A stretch of 64,000 nt of DNA from Alteribacillus sp. YIM 98480. Lineage in GTDB: Bacteria; Bacillota; Bacilli; Bacillales; Marinococcaceae. Position numbers and translations under genes: made by a program. Of the stretch, positions 36,344-45,065 are shown piece by piece (position 1 is the stretch's first letter; each line of letters opens with the position of its first letter). The notes below the pieces were generated by a model that saw only the letters and a list, made by a program, of their open reading frames with translations, was not told the origin of the DNA and searched no databases. Location of the stretch: positions 62,001 through 126,000 of the forward strand of contig NZ_VTOK01000007.1 in assembly GCF_009765375.1 (NCBI RefSeq). Direction: 5' to 3'.

Positions 36344-36987
36344 TGATTTATCCCCGGTACACGAGGCCACATTATTTCATAGCCTTTTGCTTCGATTTTT
36401 TGAATGATATATCTAGGATCCATTGTTTGCACTCGGAAGGTTAAAATTTTCGTTTCAGGGTCTTGGTCAGGATAAACAAGTACGCTTATCACATTCACTT
36501 TGTTTTCTTTAAAGATAGCAGATATATCGGCTAATTGTCCGGATACGTTGGGTACTTGTACCTCAATACGGGACGAAGGCTGGTGGGCACCTGTTAGTTT
36601 CACAAGTGTATGTAATACGTCTGTTTCAGTTAAGATTCCTATTACTTTTTCATCTTCGGTAACGACCGGAAGAGCACTAATATCATTTTCGTATAAAACA
36701 ACGGCAGCCTCTTCTACAAAATCCAATCGCTGTACCGTAATGACCGGATACTTCATAATTTTGGCAGCAGGAAGCTGTAAATCTTCTTCGTGTTCTTTCA
36801 AGTGAAAGATGGAAGGACTGGCATCTCTAATATCCCGATCTGAAACGATACCAGCGATTGTACGGTCCTCTTCTACCACAGGAATGTGGCGGATCTTGTT
36901 TTTATGAAGCAGCTGCATCGCTTCTTTGATGGTTGTATGTTTTGTTATCGTTACAATATCTGGTTTCATAATTTCTTCTACGAGCAT
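36340..36987 (-). CDS. acuB: CBS-domain protein AcuB
   Basis: This 215-residue protein has two CBS domains (about 1-60 with KNKIRHIPVVEEDRTIAGIVSD, and 75-135 with NDISALPVVTEDEKVIGILTETD) and a C-terminal ACT domain (about 140-212). CBS pairs bind adenine nucleotides, so AcuB may adjust the acetylation cycle of acetyl-CoA synthetase to energy state; its exact role is unproven. It lies between acuA and acuC, with a cre-like site in the 67-base gap upstream. Confidence 0.94.
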   Translation of the reverse strand: MLVEEIMKPDIVTITKHTTIKEAMQLLHKNKIRHIPVVEEDRTIAGIVSDRDIRDASPSIFHLKEHEEDLQLPAAKIMKYPVITVQRLDFVEEAAVVLYENDISALPVVTEDEKVIGILTETDVLHTLVKLTGAHQPSSRIEVQVPNVSGQLADISAIFKENKVNVISVLVYPDQDPETKILTFRVQTMDPRYIIQKIEAKGYEIMWPRVPGINQ

Positions 36988-37004
36988 ATTGTGTGTTTCA
37001 CCCC

Positions 37005-37018
37005 TTTAAGCGTTTTCA
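37005..37018 (+). promoter_or_regulatory. cre-like site between acuA and acuB
   Basis: TTTAAGCGTTTTCA (reverse strand TGAAAACGCTTAAA) matches the cre consensus at all fixed positions but one. It lies in the acuA-acuB gap and would reduce acuBC expression under glucose. Confidence 0.6.
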
Positions 37019-37054
37019 AACCTACATTTACATAAGGGAACAAAGTGGAAGTTG

Positions 37055-37687
37055 TTAATACATAAATCGATTTGAAAAACGGACGGTATCAAATTGCTGG
37101 ATAGACTCATTATCCACGCGTTCTCCGATCCGAACCATTAAACAATTGGCAGGATGAGAACTAATTTCAGGGTCATCAGTAGCCATCCATTCAAGTCCGC
37201 CGGCATTCATCATTTTTTCCATTACTTTTCGATACTCCCAGACAGACAAGCCGCTCCCCTTTAAATCCCAATGCCAATAGTATTCGGTTGTAATAATGAG
37301 GTAGTCTTCCATAGCATTGTCAAGCATGGAAAATTTGAGCAAATTTGTACCTAGTTTTGCTCCGCGGTATTCATCTGCAATTTCAATGGCACCAAGTTCC
37401 AGCAAATTTTCCATGTTTGCTTCGGACCACCGTTCTAAAGGATCTGGATGGACAAACGTAACATAGCCGACAATGGTATTTTCATCAATAACAGCATTTA
37501 TGCGCCCTTCAGGGAGGTCTGCAATACCAATTAACGCTTTTTTCTGTTCTTCTGGGGGACGGAAGGCGACAAGCCCTTCATGAAAGTCATATTCATGAAT
37601 TTTTCTTCCTGAAATAGGGCCTTCCATAAGGAGCGTACGCCCTTCGAAGTTTAGTTCCCTAGAATAATACGTCTTCTTATGGATCAT
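37055..37687 (-). CDS. acuA: Protein acetyltransferase AcuA
   Basis: AcuA is a GNAT acetyltransferase that acetylates the active-site lysine of acetyl-CoA synthetase and switches it off. The 210-residue length equals B. subtilis AcuA. The acetyl-CoA-binding motif is seen in LLELGAIEIADEYRGAKLGTNLL (RGAKLG in place of RGxGxG). It is divergently transcribed from acsA, its target, across a 250-base region, and starts the acuABC cluster. Confidence 0.94.
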   Translation of the reverse strand: MIHKKTYYSRELNFEGRTLLMEGPISGRKIHEYDFHEGLVAFRPPEEQKKALIGIADLPEGRINAVIDENTIVGYVTFVHPDPLERWSEANMENLLELGAIEIADEYRGAKLGTNLLKFSMLDNAMEDYLIITTEYYWHWDLKGSGLSVWEYRKVMEKMMNAGGLEWMATDDPEISSHPANCLMVRIGERVDNESIQQFDTVRFSNRFMY

Positions 37688-37865
37688 CCATGTACCACCT
37701 TTTATGTTGATTATTACTTAAAAGAAATCAATATCTATTATACAGTATTGAACGGAATCGTTGGGGACAACCAATAAATTTTTGAGTTGAGGTTTGAATC
37801 GATATTGCAAAGGTAAAATAAATAGGCTGCGTAAAAGAAGAAAAGTACTATCTCTCAATTAAAAA

Positions 37866-37894
37866 TTGAAGAAAAATTCATAATATATTATAAT
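37866..37894 (+). promoter_or_regulatory. SigA promoter of acsA
   Basis: TTGAAG (37866-37871), exactly 17 bases, then TATAAT (37889-37894). The transcript would start near 37901. Confidence 0.8.
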
Positions 37895-37937
37895 GTGTAT
37901 TAGAACACAAAATACATAGCAGAGAGGAAGATGGTAT

Positions 37938-39656
37938 ATGAAAGTGGAAACGCTTCCAGCTAAAAATGGAGATTATAATCTAAAAAATTATGAAGAAGCA
38001 GCCAAAAGCTTTGACTGGTCTGAAACAGAGAAGGTATTCAGCTGGTATGAGACCGGAAAAGTGAACATGGCTCACGAAGCAATAGACCGCCATGCGGACT
38101 CTCCTGATAAAAAGGATAAAATTGCGTTATATTACAGAGACGCAAACAGAGATGAAAAATATACATTTGCTGAAATGAAAAAGTATACTAATAAAGCTGC
38201 CAATATTATGAAAGAATCCGGCATACAAAAAGGCGACCGCGTGTTTATATTTATGCCGCGTTCTCCTGAGTTATATTTTGCCGTGCTTGGAGCGATCAAA
38301 GTTGGAGCGATCGTTGGTCCGCTCTTTGAAGCGTTTATGGAAGGAGCAGTCAGGGACCGGCTTGAAGATAGTGATGCTAAAGCGCTTGTCACAACACCTG
38401 ATTTATTGGAGCGCGTTCCCGTAGATGATCTTCCTAATTTAGATACTGTTTTCATTAGAGGAGATAATGTAAAAGAAGAAGGTCCGTATTTAGACTTTAA
38501 TTCTCGCTTGGATCAGGCAAGTGATGAATTTGAACCAGAGTGGGTAGACCGTGAAGATGGGCTTATTCTTCATTATACTTCTGGGTCTACAGGGAAACCT
38601 AAAGGTGTTCTGCATGTTCATAATGCAATGCTTCAACATTATCAAACAGCGAAGTGGGTACTTGATCTTAATGAGGACGATGTATATTGGTGCACAGCTG
38701 ACCCAGGCTGGGTAACCGGTACTTCCTATGGTATTTTCGGACCATGGCTTGCAGGTGCCACAAATGTTGTACGAGGCGGACGTTTCAGCCCGCAAGATTG
38801 GTATGAAACACTGCAAAACTATAACGTTTCTGTTTGGTACAGTGCCCCTACTGCTTTTCGTATGTTAATGAGCGCAGGAGACGAGGTAGTGAAAAACTAT
38901 GACTTGTCAAGCTTGCGTCACATCTTAAGTGTAGGGGAGCCGCTTAACCCGGAAGTCGTACGCTGGGGTGAAAAAGTATTTAATTTACGCATTCATGACA
39001 CATGGTGGATGACAGAGACTGGAGCAATGATGATCTGTAACTATCCTTCTATGGCGATTAAAGCTGGATCTATGGGTAAACCAATACCTGGCGTAAAAGC
39101 AGCTATTATCGATGACCAAGGGAAGGAACTTCCTCCAAACCGAATGGGCAACCTTGCGATTGGTAAAGGCTGGCCATCCATGATGAGAACGATCTGGAAT
39201 AACGAAGAGAAATATAATAGTTATTTTGAATTAGATGGCTGGTATGTGTCAGGAGACTCAGCTTATATGGATGAAGACGGGTATTTTTGGTTCCAAGGTC
39301 GTATTGATGACGTAATTATGACAGCGGGTGAGCGTGTTGGTCCATTTGAAGTTGAAAGTAAAATTATCGAGCATCCCGCTGTAGCGGAAGCTGGTGTTAT
39401 TGGAAAGCCAGATCCCGTTCGAGGCGAAATTATTAAGGCATTTGTAGCTGTACGCGATGGCTATGACGTTACGGATGAGTTAAAAGAGGATATTCGTACC
39501 TTTGTTAAGAAAGGTTTGGCCGCTCATGCTGCGCCGCGGGAAATTGAATTCCGTGATAAGCTGCCGAAGACACGAAGCGGTAAGATTATGCGCCGTGTGC
39601 TTAAAGCCTGGGAACTTGACTTACCGACAGGAGACCTTTCCACGATGGAAGATTAA
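37938..39656 (+). CDS. acsA: Acetyl-CoA synthetase
   Basis: AcsA activates acetate to acetyl-CoA through acetyl-AMP. The 572-residue protein has the ATP loop LHYTSGSTGKPKGVLH (about 209-224), WWMTETGAMM, the hinge region WFQGRIDDVIMTAGERVGP and the C-terminal PKTRSGKIMRR, whose Lys is the acetylation target of AcuA. AGAGAGGAAG lies before ATG 37938. A perfect cre site begins seven bases into the gene. It is divergent from acuABC, which encodes its switch. Confidence 0.97.
   Translation: MKVETLPAKNGDYNLKNYEEAAKSFDWSETEKVFSWYETGKVNMAHEAIDRHADSPDKKDKIALYYRDANRDEKYTFAEMKKYTNKAANIMKESGIQKGDRVFIFMPRSPELYFAVLGAIKVGAIVGPLFEAFMEGAVRDRLEDSDAKALVTTPDLLERVPVDDLPNLDTVFIRGDNVKEEGPYLDFNSRLDQASDEFEPEWVDREDGLILHYTSGSTGKPKGVLHVHNAMLQHYQTAKWVLDLNEDDVYWCTADPGWVTGTSYGIFGPWLAGATNVVRGGRFSPQDWYETLQNYNVSVWYSAPTAFRMLMSAGDEVVKNYDLSSLRHILSVGEPLNPEVVRWGEKVFNLRIHDTWWMTETGAMMICNYPSMAIKAGSMGKPIPGVKAAIIDDQGKELPPNRMGNLAIGKGWPSMMRTIWNNEEKYNSYFELDGWYVSGDSAYMDEDGYFWFQGRIDDVIMTAGERVGPFEVESKIIEHPAVAEAGVIGKPDPVRGEIIKAFVAVRDGYDVTDELKEDIRTFVKKGLAAHAAPREIEFRDKLPKTRSGKIMRRVLKAWELDLPTGDLSTMED
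37945..37958 (+). promoter_or_regulatory. cre site inside the acsA start region
   Basis: TGGAAACGCTTCCA is a full palindrome and matches TGNAANCGNTNNCA at every fixed position. It is centred about 50 bases downstream of the predicted transcript start, inside codons 3-7 of acsA, a roadblock position like that known for B. subtilis acsA. Confidence 0.85.
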
Positions 39657-39669
39657 TATCTAATAATAC

Positions 39670-39700
39670 CCCTGCTGAATCTAATCAGCAGGGATATTTA
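39670..39700 (+). terminator. Terminator after acsA
   Basis: CCCTGCTGA and TCAGCAGGG form a perfect nine-base stem with a six-base loop, then ATATTTATTT. Confidence 0.82.
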
Positions 39701-39732
39701 TTTATTAAAGTGTACCTTTAATGCTAAAATAA

Positions 39733-39765
39733 GCTTGCCGCAATTAGAAGTTGCAGCAAGCCCAT
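39733..39765. terminator. Hairpin downstream of the PBP gene
   Basis: GCTTGCCGCAA and TTGCAGCAAGC pair with one mismatch around TTAGAAG. On the minus strand ATTTT follows; on the plus strand a run of six T residues follows shortly after, so it can serve both directions. Confidence 0.7.
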
Positions 39766-39796
39766 TTTTTATTGAAGAGGACAGAAAACCGGGTTT

Positions 39797-42748
39797 TTAA
39801 TCATCGTCTTCGGCCTCATCATCGTTATTATTGTTATCTTCGGAGTCTTCTTCTGATTCTTCATTCCCGTTGCTTTCATCATTATCATTATTGTTTTCAA
39901 TTTCGTCGCCATTGTTTCCATTCTCATTTTCCGTACCGTTATTTTCGTCTTCGTTATTCTCATTTTCACTTTCGCTATTTTCATCATTCTCATTGTCAGA
40001 AGTATCTTCATTGTCTTCACGTTGATTGTTCTCGTTTCCCTCGTTTTCATTTTCATCCTCATTCGAATCATCATCAGCTTCTCCACCGCCAGAAGCTGAA
40101 GCAGATTCAGTTGATTCCCTTCCCATAGAGTCAACTGCTGTAACGAAAAACGAGCCGCTGCCGTTTACACTTGTAGACGTAGAGGTGTTATCTTCCACTG
40201 ACTTAATTTTTGACCCGCCACTTGAGTAAATTCGGTACCCTACAATATCATTATCAGGGTGCTGGTTCCAACTGAGTTGGCCATTACTGAAAGAAATCCC
40301 GGTAACTTGAGAAGGATTGCGTCCGTTACTCGGAGCATCTTGATCTGCGACAATATTGTCCCAGTCGTCAGGCAGATATTCGCTCATGTTGTCTGCATCA
40401 AAGTAATCTTCATTAATAGAAACGCCAGTTTGTGTAAATTCTGATGGAGTAGAGTCATAAGCTTTATACCGTTTGCCGTTAATTGTGACATAGCGTGTTC
40501 TATTCAAGCTGTTGTCTCTTTCAGTTGGTACAAATTTTTCATTAAAGTAATCTGTCGTTGTCAGTCCTGCTTCTGAACAAAGAGAGCTAGGAAGTTTGCC
40601 AGATATACCGCATATGGTCTGTCGCACAATCCCTTCAGGCTGTTCAAAATTATCATCAATTCCAAACGTCTCTGGATTTGCATCAAAAGCAGCATTCATC
40701 ATATCGGCCCAAATCCGCTGGGTCCTTGCTCCGTAACTCAAGCCTTTATATGGTGATGAAATCGTCTGTGGATTGTCATAACCAATCCAGGTGCCAAATG
40801 TTACATTAGGATTTAAACCGACAAACCACGAATCTTTCGTCTCGTTAGAAGTACCAGTTTTTCCAGCCCAATCTCCGCCAAAGTTCATCATGCCGGGAAG
40901 AGCACGTGCTGTTCCACCTGGTTTTAACACATCCCGCAGCATATCTATGGTTAGAAAAGCAGTCTGTGGAGAAAAGACTTTATTATTATCAGGCTCATGC
41001 TGGTAGACGGTTTCTCCATTTTTTGTTTCAATCTTTTCAATTAAATATGAATCATGGTATTTCCCTTCGTTTCCAAAAGTGGTAAAAGCGTTTGTATTTT
41101 GTTCAACTGTAGCACCGTAAGTTAAACCGCCTATCGATCCAGATTCATAAGGCTCATCCGGTTCAAGCCGTTGAAAGCCCATGTCTATGAGTGCTTGTCT
41201 AGATGCTTCATGGTCTACCCGTTGAAAAGTCTTAACTGCTGGAACATTTCTAGATTCCTTTAATGCTTCTCTAACACTCACAAAACCTTGATAACTATCT
41301 CCATAGTTGGTGTATTCCCTGCCGTTGCTATACGTACTAGGAACATCAGGAAGTACGGTGCCAGGCTGTACCACCCCTTGGTCAATAGCAGGTCCATAAG
41401 CTAATAACGGCTTCATCGTTGAACCATTTTGCCGGTAAGCTTGTGTGGCATGGTTCAAGTTTTCTCTTTCAAAATCACGTCCGCCGACAAAACTTAAAAT
41501 CGCACCGGTTTGATTATCGATCAAAATAGCTCCTACTTCTTCAGGCTCTACGCCGTCTTCTCCTTGCCTGTCCGGTCCAAACCATTGTGAATCAGCAATG
41601 GACCTTTGCATGGCATCATATATGTCTTTCTTAATAGTAAGATGAACATTGTAACCGCCATGCGCTAATTCTGCTTTGGCCTGAGTGAGATATTGAGTAA
41701 GGGTTTCCTGCCGTTCATCATCATCTAATTCGTCAACCTCTATGCCATCTTTTTCAAGCAGATCTTCTCGAATAATGCGAGCAGCGCGGTCTTGTGCCTC
41801 ATACGTAAGGTATGGATAATCTTCAATAAGACTTCCAGAAGGGTCTGTTAAATTTTCTTCAATATCATATTCGAGTGCTTCTTCGTATTCATCTTCTGAA
41901 ATAAAGCCGTTTTCAAGCATATTGTCTAACACTAAGTGCATACGGTTCATACCAGCTTCAAAATTCTCTTTCACCACTCCGCCATTTTCAAAAGGTGTGT
42001 AGACAAAAGGATTTTTAGGGAGTCCTGCGATAAATGCAGATTGAGCAACATTTAATTCTGAGGCCTCGACACCAAATATGCCTTCTGCTGCTGACTGTGC
42101 TCCTGCTATATTTCTGCCATCCGCATTACGTCCAAATGGGACAATATTAAGGTAGGCCTCTAGAATTTCTTCTTTTTCAAAGTAATTTTCCACTCGCAGA
42201 GCCAGTGCAATTTCTTTCGCTTTCCGGTCAAATGAAACTTCATTGGTTAATAACTGATTTTTAATAATTTGTTGTGTGAGTGTACTTCCGCCGCTTTGTG
42301 TGCTGGCTCCAGAAACCTCTTGATAAGTAGCACGCAACAATGCTTTTGGAACGACCCCTTGGTGCTCGAAGAAATATTCGTCTTCGGTTGATATCACTGC
42401 GTGAATAAGGTGCTCTGACATTTCATCAAGCGATCGTTCTTTTCGTTCAAGGTCAGATGGTATTTTTCCAAGATATTGATCATCATCAAAATATATATCA
42501 CTGACCTCTTCGTAATTATAAACTTGTTGTTCAAACTCTTCCTTGCTGTATGCTTCTTGATCTTCCACTAATGATACAAAATAACCTGCACCAGCTCCTC
42601 CAAGGAAAAGAGCAAGCATTACCATCAATACAGCCACTATTAATAAAAGATTCCAAAAAACCTGGGATGTGATGTTAATTCCTTTTACAAAGGAATGATT
42701 TTTCACATTATCGAGCTTAATATTTAGTTTTTCAAAAAAATTACGCAT
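39797..42748 (-). CDS. Class A penicillin-binding protein with FN3-like domain and acidic tail
   Basis: This bifunctional peptidoglycan glycosyltransferase/transpeptidase has 983 residues. After a cytoplasmic start there is one membrane helix (about 32-55). The GT51 domain has Glu122 in STEDEYFF and GGSTLTQQIIKN. The transpeptidase has S443 in STMK, S499 in SRN and K630 in KTGTS. Next come a fibronectin-III-like stretch (about 805-880, LSWNQHPDNDIVGYRIY) and a final stretch of about 95 residues made almost only of Glu, Asp, Asn, Ser and Gly. It resembles the PBP1A/2-type enzymes of Bacilli; the exact orthologue is not assigned. GGGGGA precedes the ATG. Confidence 0.93.
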   Translation of the reverse strand: MRNFFEKLNIKLDNVKNHSFVKGINITSQVFWNLLLIVAVLMVMLALFLGGAGAGYFVSLVEDQEAYSKEEFEQQVYNYEEVSDIYFDDDQYLGKIPSDLERKERSLDEMSEHLIHAVISTEDEYFFEHQGVVPKALLRATYQEVSGASTQSGGSTLTQQIIKNQLLTNEVSFDRKAKEIALALRVENYFEKEEILEAYLNIVPFGRNADGRNIAGAQSAAEGIFGVEASELNVAQSAFIAGLPKNPFVYTPFENGGVVKENFEAGMNRMHLVLDNMLENGFISEDEYEEALEYDIEENLTDPSGSLIEDYPYLTYEAQDRAARIIREDLLEKDGIEVDELDDDERQETLTQYLTQAKAELAHGGYNVHLTIKKDIYDAMQRSIADSQWFGPDRQGEDGVEPEEVGAILIDNQTGAILSFVGGRDFERENLNHATQAYRQNGSTMKPLLAYGPAIDQGVVQPGTVLPDVPSTYSNGREYTNYGDSYQGFVSVREALKESRNVPAVKTFQRVDHEASRQALIDMGFQRLEPDEPYESGSIGGLTYGATVEQNTNAFTTFGNEGKYHDSYLIEKIETKNGETVYQHEPDNNKVFSPQTAFLTIDMLRDVLKPGGTARALPGMMNFGGDWAGKTGTSNETKDSWFVGLNPNVTFGTWIGYDNPQTISSPYKGLSYGARTQRIWADMMNAAFDANPETFGIDDNFEQPEGIVRQTICGISGKLPSSLCSEAGLTTTDYFNEKFVPTERDNSLNRTRYVTINGKRYKAYDSTPSEFTQTGVSINEDYFDADNMSEYLPDDWDNIVADQDAPSNGRNPSQVTGISFSNGQLSWNQHPDNDIVGYRIYSSGGSKIKSVEDNTSTSTSVNGSGSFFVTAVDSMGRESTESASASGGGEADDDSNEDENENEGNENNQREDNEDTSDNENDENSESENENNEDENNGTENENGNNGDEIENNNDNDESNGNEESEEDSEDNNNNDDEAEDDD

Positions 42749-42832
42749 GTATAATTCCCCCTAAACTTCACCGATATTATAGCATAAGCGAAACGAGCTT
42801 CCTATGCGTTTTCCTTATTTTCTACCTAGTCG

Positions 42833-42861
42833 TTGACATCAACAATAGAAATATGATAAAA
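42833..42861 (+). promoter_or_regulatory. Probable promoter of the tyrS T-box transcript
   Basis: A perfect TTGACA (42833-42838) is followed after 17 bases by ATAAAA, a poor -10. It lies directly upstream of the T-box leader. Confidence 0.5.
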
Positions 42862-42884
42862 GATATATAGTCTAGAATTAAATA

Positions 42885-43135
42885 AACAAGAGTGTTGAAG
42901 GATTGAAGTAGCGTTATTCCTCCCTGTATACAGAGAGCCGGCGGCTGCTGGAAGCCGGTACATAGGAAAAATGCGAATTACGTTCTCGAGCTTCTTTCTT
43001 ATTATAAATGCAAGTTTTATGATAAGAAAGACGGATACTTCCGTTATTTTAACCAAGTGGAAAGTATTTTTGCTTTCAACAAGGGTGGTACCGCGATATA
43101 ATCGTCCCTTCTTAAGATGGAGGGGCGTTTTTTAT
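42885..43135 (+). ncRNA. tRNA-Tyr T-box riboswitch
   Basis: This leader RNA lets uncharged tRNA-Tyr turn on tyrS. The T-box core AGGGTGGTACCGCG is at 43082-43095. A terminator follows (CGTCCCTTC / GGAGGGGCG then six T, 43104-43133). Stem I contains AGAGAGCCGGC ... GCCGGTAC, and the likely specifier codon TAC (42979-42981) in the bulge GCGAATTACG fits tyrosine. The 5' limit is approximate. Confidence 0.92.
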
Positions 43136-43212
43136 TTTCATTTGTTATTTGAATGAATGTCCTCATTCATTTCTAAATCATTATAAACGAACATTACATA
43201 AAACTTCCTGGT

Positions 43213-43261
43213 TATCGTTTGATTTCCACTTTAGTCAGGCGCTTTCCGGTGCAAACGATAC
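43213..43261 (+). repeat. Inverted repeat in the T-box to tyrS spacer
   Basis: TATCGTTTG and CAAACGATA are perfect inverse copies about 30 bases apart, between the T-box terminator and the tyrS ribosome binding site. The 175-base spacer also contains ATTCATTTCTAAA twice (near 43167 and 43285). No function is known. Confidence 0.5.
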
Positions 43262-43311
43262 ATTGTTCGTTTTTGATAATCTTGATTCATTTCTAAAAAA
43301 GGAGAGAAAAA

Positions 43312-44589
43312 ATGGTGGATATTTTAAAAGACTTAGAATTAAGAGGCTTAATTAATCAAGTAACGGATAGAGATGGGCTGAACAATTTGTTGAATGATAA
43401 ACAGATAACGATGTATTGTGGTTTCGATCCGACTGGGGACAGTCTTCACATCGGACATCTGCTTACAATCATAACGCTGCGCCGGTTTCAGTTAGCTGGG
43501 CATAAGCCGCTCGCCCTAGTTGGAGGAGCTACTGGATTAATTGGTGATCCAAGCGGAAAAAAAGCAGAACGAACCTTAAATGAGGAAGACGTCGTACGGA
43601 TGTATAGTGACCGGATCAAAGGACAGCTCCAAAAGTACCTTGATTTTGAAGGCGGGGACAAAGCCGAGGTAGTAAACAACTATGACTGGATTGGGAACAT
43701 GAGTGTCGTTTCCTTTTTAAGAGATGTAGGGAAACACTTTGGTTTAAATTATATGCTTGCCAAAGAATCAGTGGAATCACGGATACAGTCCGGTATTTCA
43801 TTTACAGAGTTCAGCTATCAAATTTTGCAGTCTTTGGATTTTTATCATTTAAACAAAGAAAAAGGATGTCAGCTTCAAATAGGCGGCAGTGACCAATGGG
43901 GAAACATTACCGCAGGACTTGAGCTGATTCGCCGGATAAAAGGCGGAGAAGAAGGAGAACAGCCTGATGCATACGGATTTACGATTCCACTCGTAACAAA
44001 AGCAGATGGAACGAAATTTGGAAAGACAGAAGGCGGGGCAGTTTGGCTTGATCCTGATAAAACATCTCCGTACGAGTTTTATCAATTCCTTATAAACACC
44101 GATGACCGCGACGTGATGAAATTTATTAAATACTTTACATTTCTAGAGGAAACAGAAATAGAGGAGTTAGAGGAAGAGCTAAAGACACGTCCAGAAGAAC
44201 GCAAAGCTCACCGTAGACTTGCTGAAGAGGTCACTCGCTTTGTGCATGGAGAAAACGCACTCCGGCAGGCCCAGCACATTTCACAAGCATTATTTGGCGG
44301 AGGAGACTTAAAAGAGTTATCAGCTGAAGAAGTAAAACAGGGATTTAAAGATGTGCCTCATCATGTCGTAGAAGAAGAGGAGAAAGGTCTTATCGATTTA
44401 TTAGTGGAAGCGAAAATATCTTCCTCCAAACGGCAGGCAAGAGAAGATATAAAAAACGGTGCGGTTTACATTAATGGGGATCGCTGCCAAGAATTAGACA
44501 AAGTAATAAGTAAAGAAGACAAAATTGACGATGCCTTTACTATCATTCGCCGCGGGAAAAAGAAATACTTCTTAATTCAATACAAGTAA
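43312..44589 (+). CDS. tyrS: Tyrosyl-tRNA synthetase
   Basis: This class I aminoacyl-tRNA synthetase charges tRNA-Tyr. The 425-residue protein has the HIGH-type motif LHIGHLL (about 46-51), YQILQSLDFYHL in the tyrosine pocket, GGSDQWGNI, the KMSKS-equivalent KFGKT near residue 231 and a C-terminal S4 RNA-binding domain (from about 355). AAAGGAGAG lies before ATG 43312. Its expression is set by the upstream T-box. Confidence 0.97.
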   Translation: MVDILKDLELRGLINQVTDRDGLNNLLNDKQITMYCGFDPTGDSLHIGHLLTIITLRRFQLAGHKPLALVGGATGLIGDPSGKKAERTLNEEDVVRMYSDRIKGQLQKYLDFEGGDKAEVVNNYDWIGNMSVVSFLRDVGKHFGLNYMLAKESVESRIQSGISFTEFSYQILQSLDFYHLNKEKGCQLQIGGSDQWGNITAGLELIRRIKGGEEGEQPDAYGFTIPLVTKADGTKFGKTEGGAVWLDPDKTSPYEFYQFLINTDDRDVMKFIKYFTFLEETEIEELEEELKTRPEERKAHRRLAEEVTRFVHGENALRQAQHISQALFGGGDLKELSAEEVKQGFKDVPHHVVEEEEKGLIDLLVEAKISSSKRQAREDIKNGAVYINGDRCQELDKVISKEDKIDDAFTIIRRGKKKYFLIQYK

Positions 44590-44633
44590 AAAAACAGCCT
44601 GGGACCGTTTCATTTGGTTCCAGGTTGTTTTTT
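44588..44633 (+). terminator. Terminator after tyrS
   Basis: AACAGCCTGGGACC and GGTTCCAGGTTGTT pair with few mismatches, then TTTTTT. Confidence 0.88.
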
Positions 44634-44782
44634 GGCTCTTTGTCCCATATGAAAAAAATTACCTTCGAAAAGTTTGATCAGTCATTGCTTTTGCAGGGTG
44701 GGTCGTAAAGTTGATTTCCTCCGCTGAACCTCTTAATAAGTGGTTTTGGAGGGCTGGACGGATATTGCTCGATTGGGGTTTG

Positions 44783-44866
44783 TTAATGGAAAGCAAAGAT
44801 CAGCTTTCCATATGCCGCCCCTCCAGGACTTGTCGCTCGTGAGCAAGGCGCTTGTGCTTTTCTTAG
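44783..44866. repeat. Bacillus-type intergenic repeat (copy 2, truncated)
   Basis: From AATGGAAAGCAAAGATCAGC to GAGCAAGGCGCTTGTGC it is nearly identical to the 3' two thirds of the element at 15431-15556, but lacks the 5' arm. The surrounding 44634-44993 contains no convincing gene. Confidence 0.8.
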
Positions 44867-44993
44867 TTGAAACAATCTCTAAAAAAGAACCTTTCATATC
44901 AAGGGTTTTGGCCTTATGCGAGTAAATTTTTGGTCCTAATTTGGCCCCAAATTAGTGCATTATCTTGCATTTTTGTGCAAACTAGATAAAAAT

Positions 44994-45040
44994 AAAAAAA
45001 CCCCTAAAACGTTGATATAACAACATTTGAAGGGGTTTTG
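44994..45040 (-). terminator. Terminator of rpsD (minus strand)
   Basis: On the minus strand AAAACCCCT and AGGGGTTTT enclose CAACATT-like inner arms, ending in a T-run, 25 bases after the rpsD stop. Confidence 0.82.
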
Positions 45041-45065
45041 TGTGTTAACCTGCAAACTATATAGA

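Noticed and set aside
37795-37815. cre-like TTTGAATCGATATTGCAA upstream of acsA
   Set aside because: Three fixed positions of the consensus are wrong, while a perfect site exists at 37945.
39751-40134. Long overlapping frames opposite and in shifted frame to the PBP 3' end, rich in His/Phe/Arg or Met/Lys
   Set aside because: They are by-products of the low-complexity Glu/Asp/Asn codons of the PBP tail. They have no ribosome binding sites and absurd compositions.
43149-43355. Frame of 68 codons between the T-box and tyrS
   Set aside because: It has no ribosome binding site, overlaps the tyrS start and is not protein-like; the region is better read as leader RNA.
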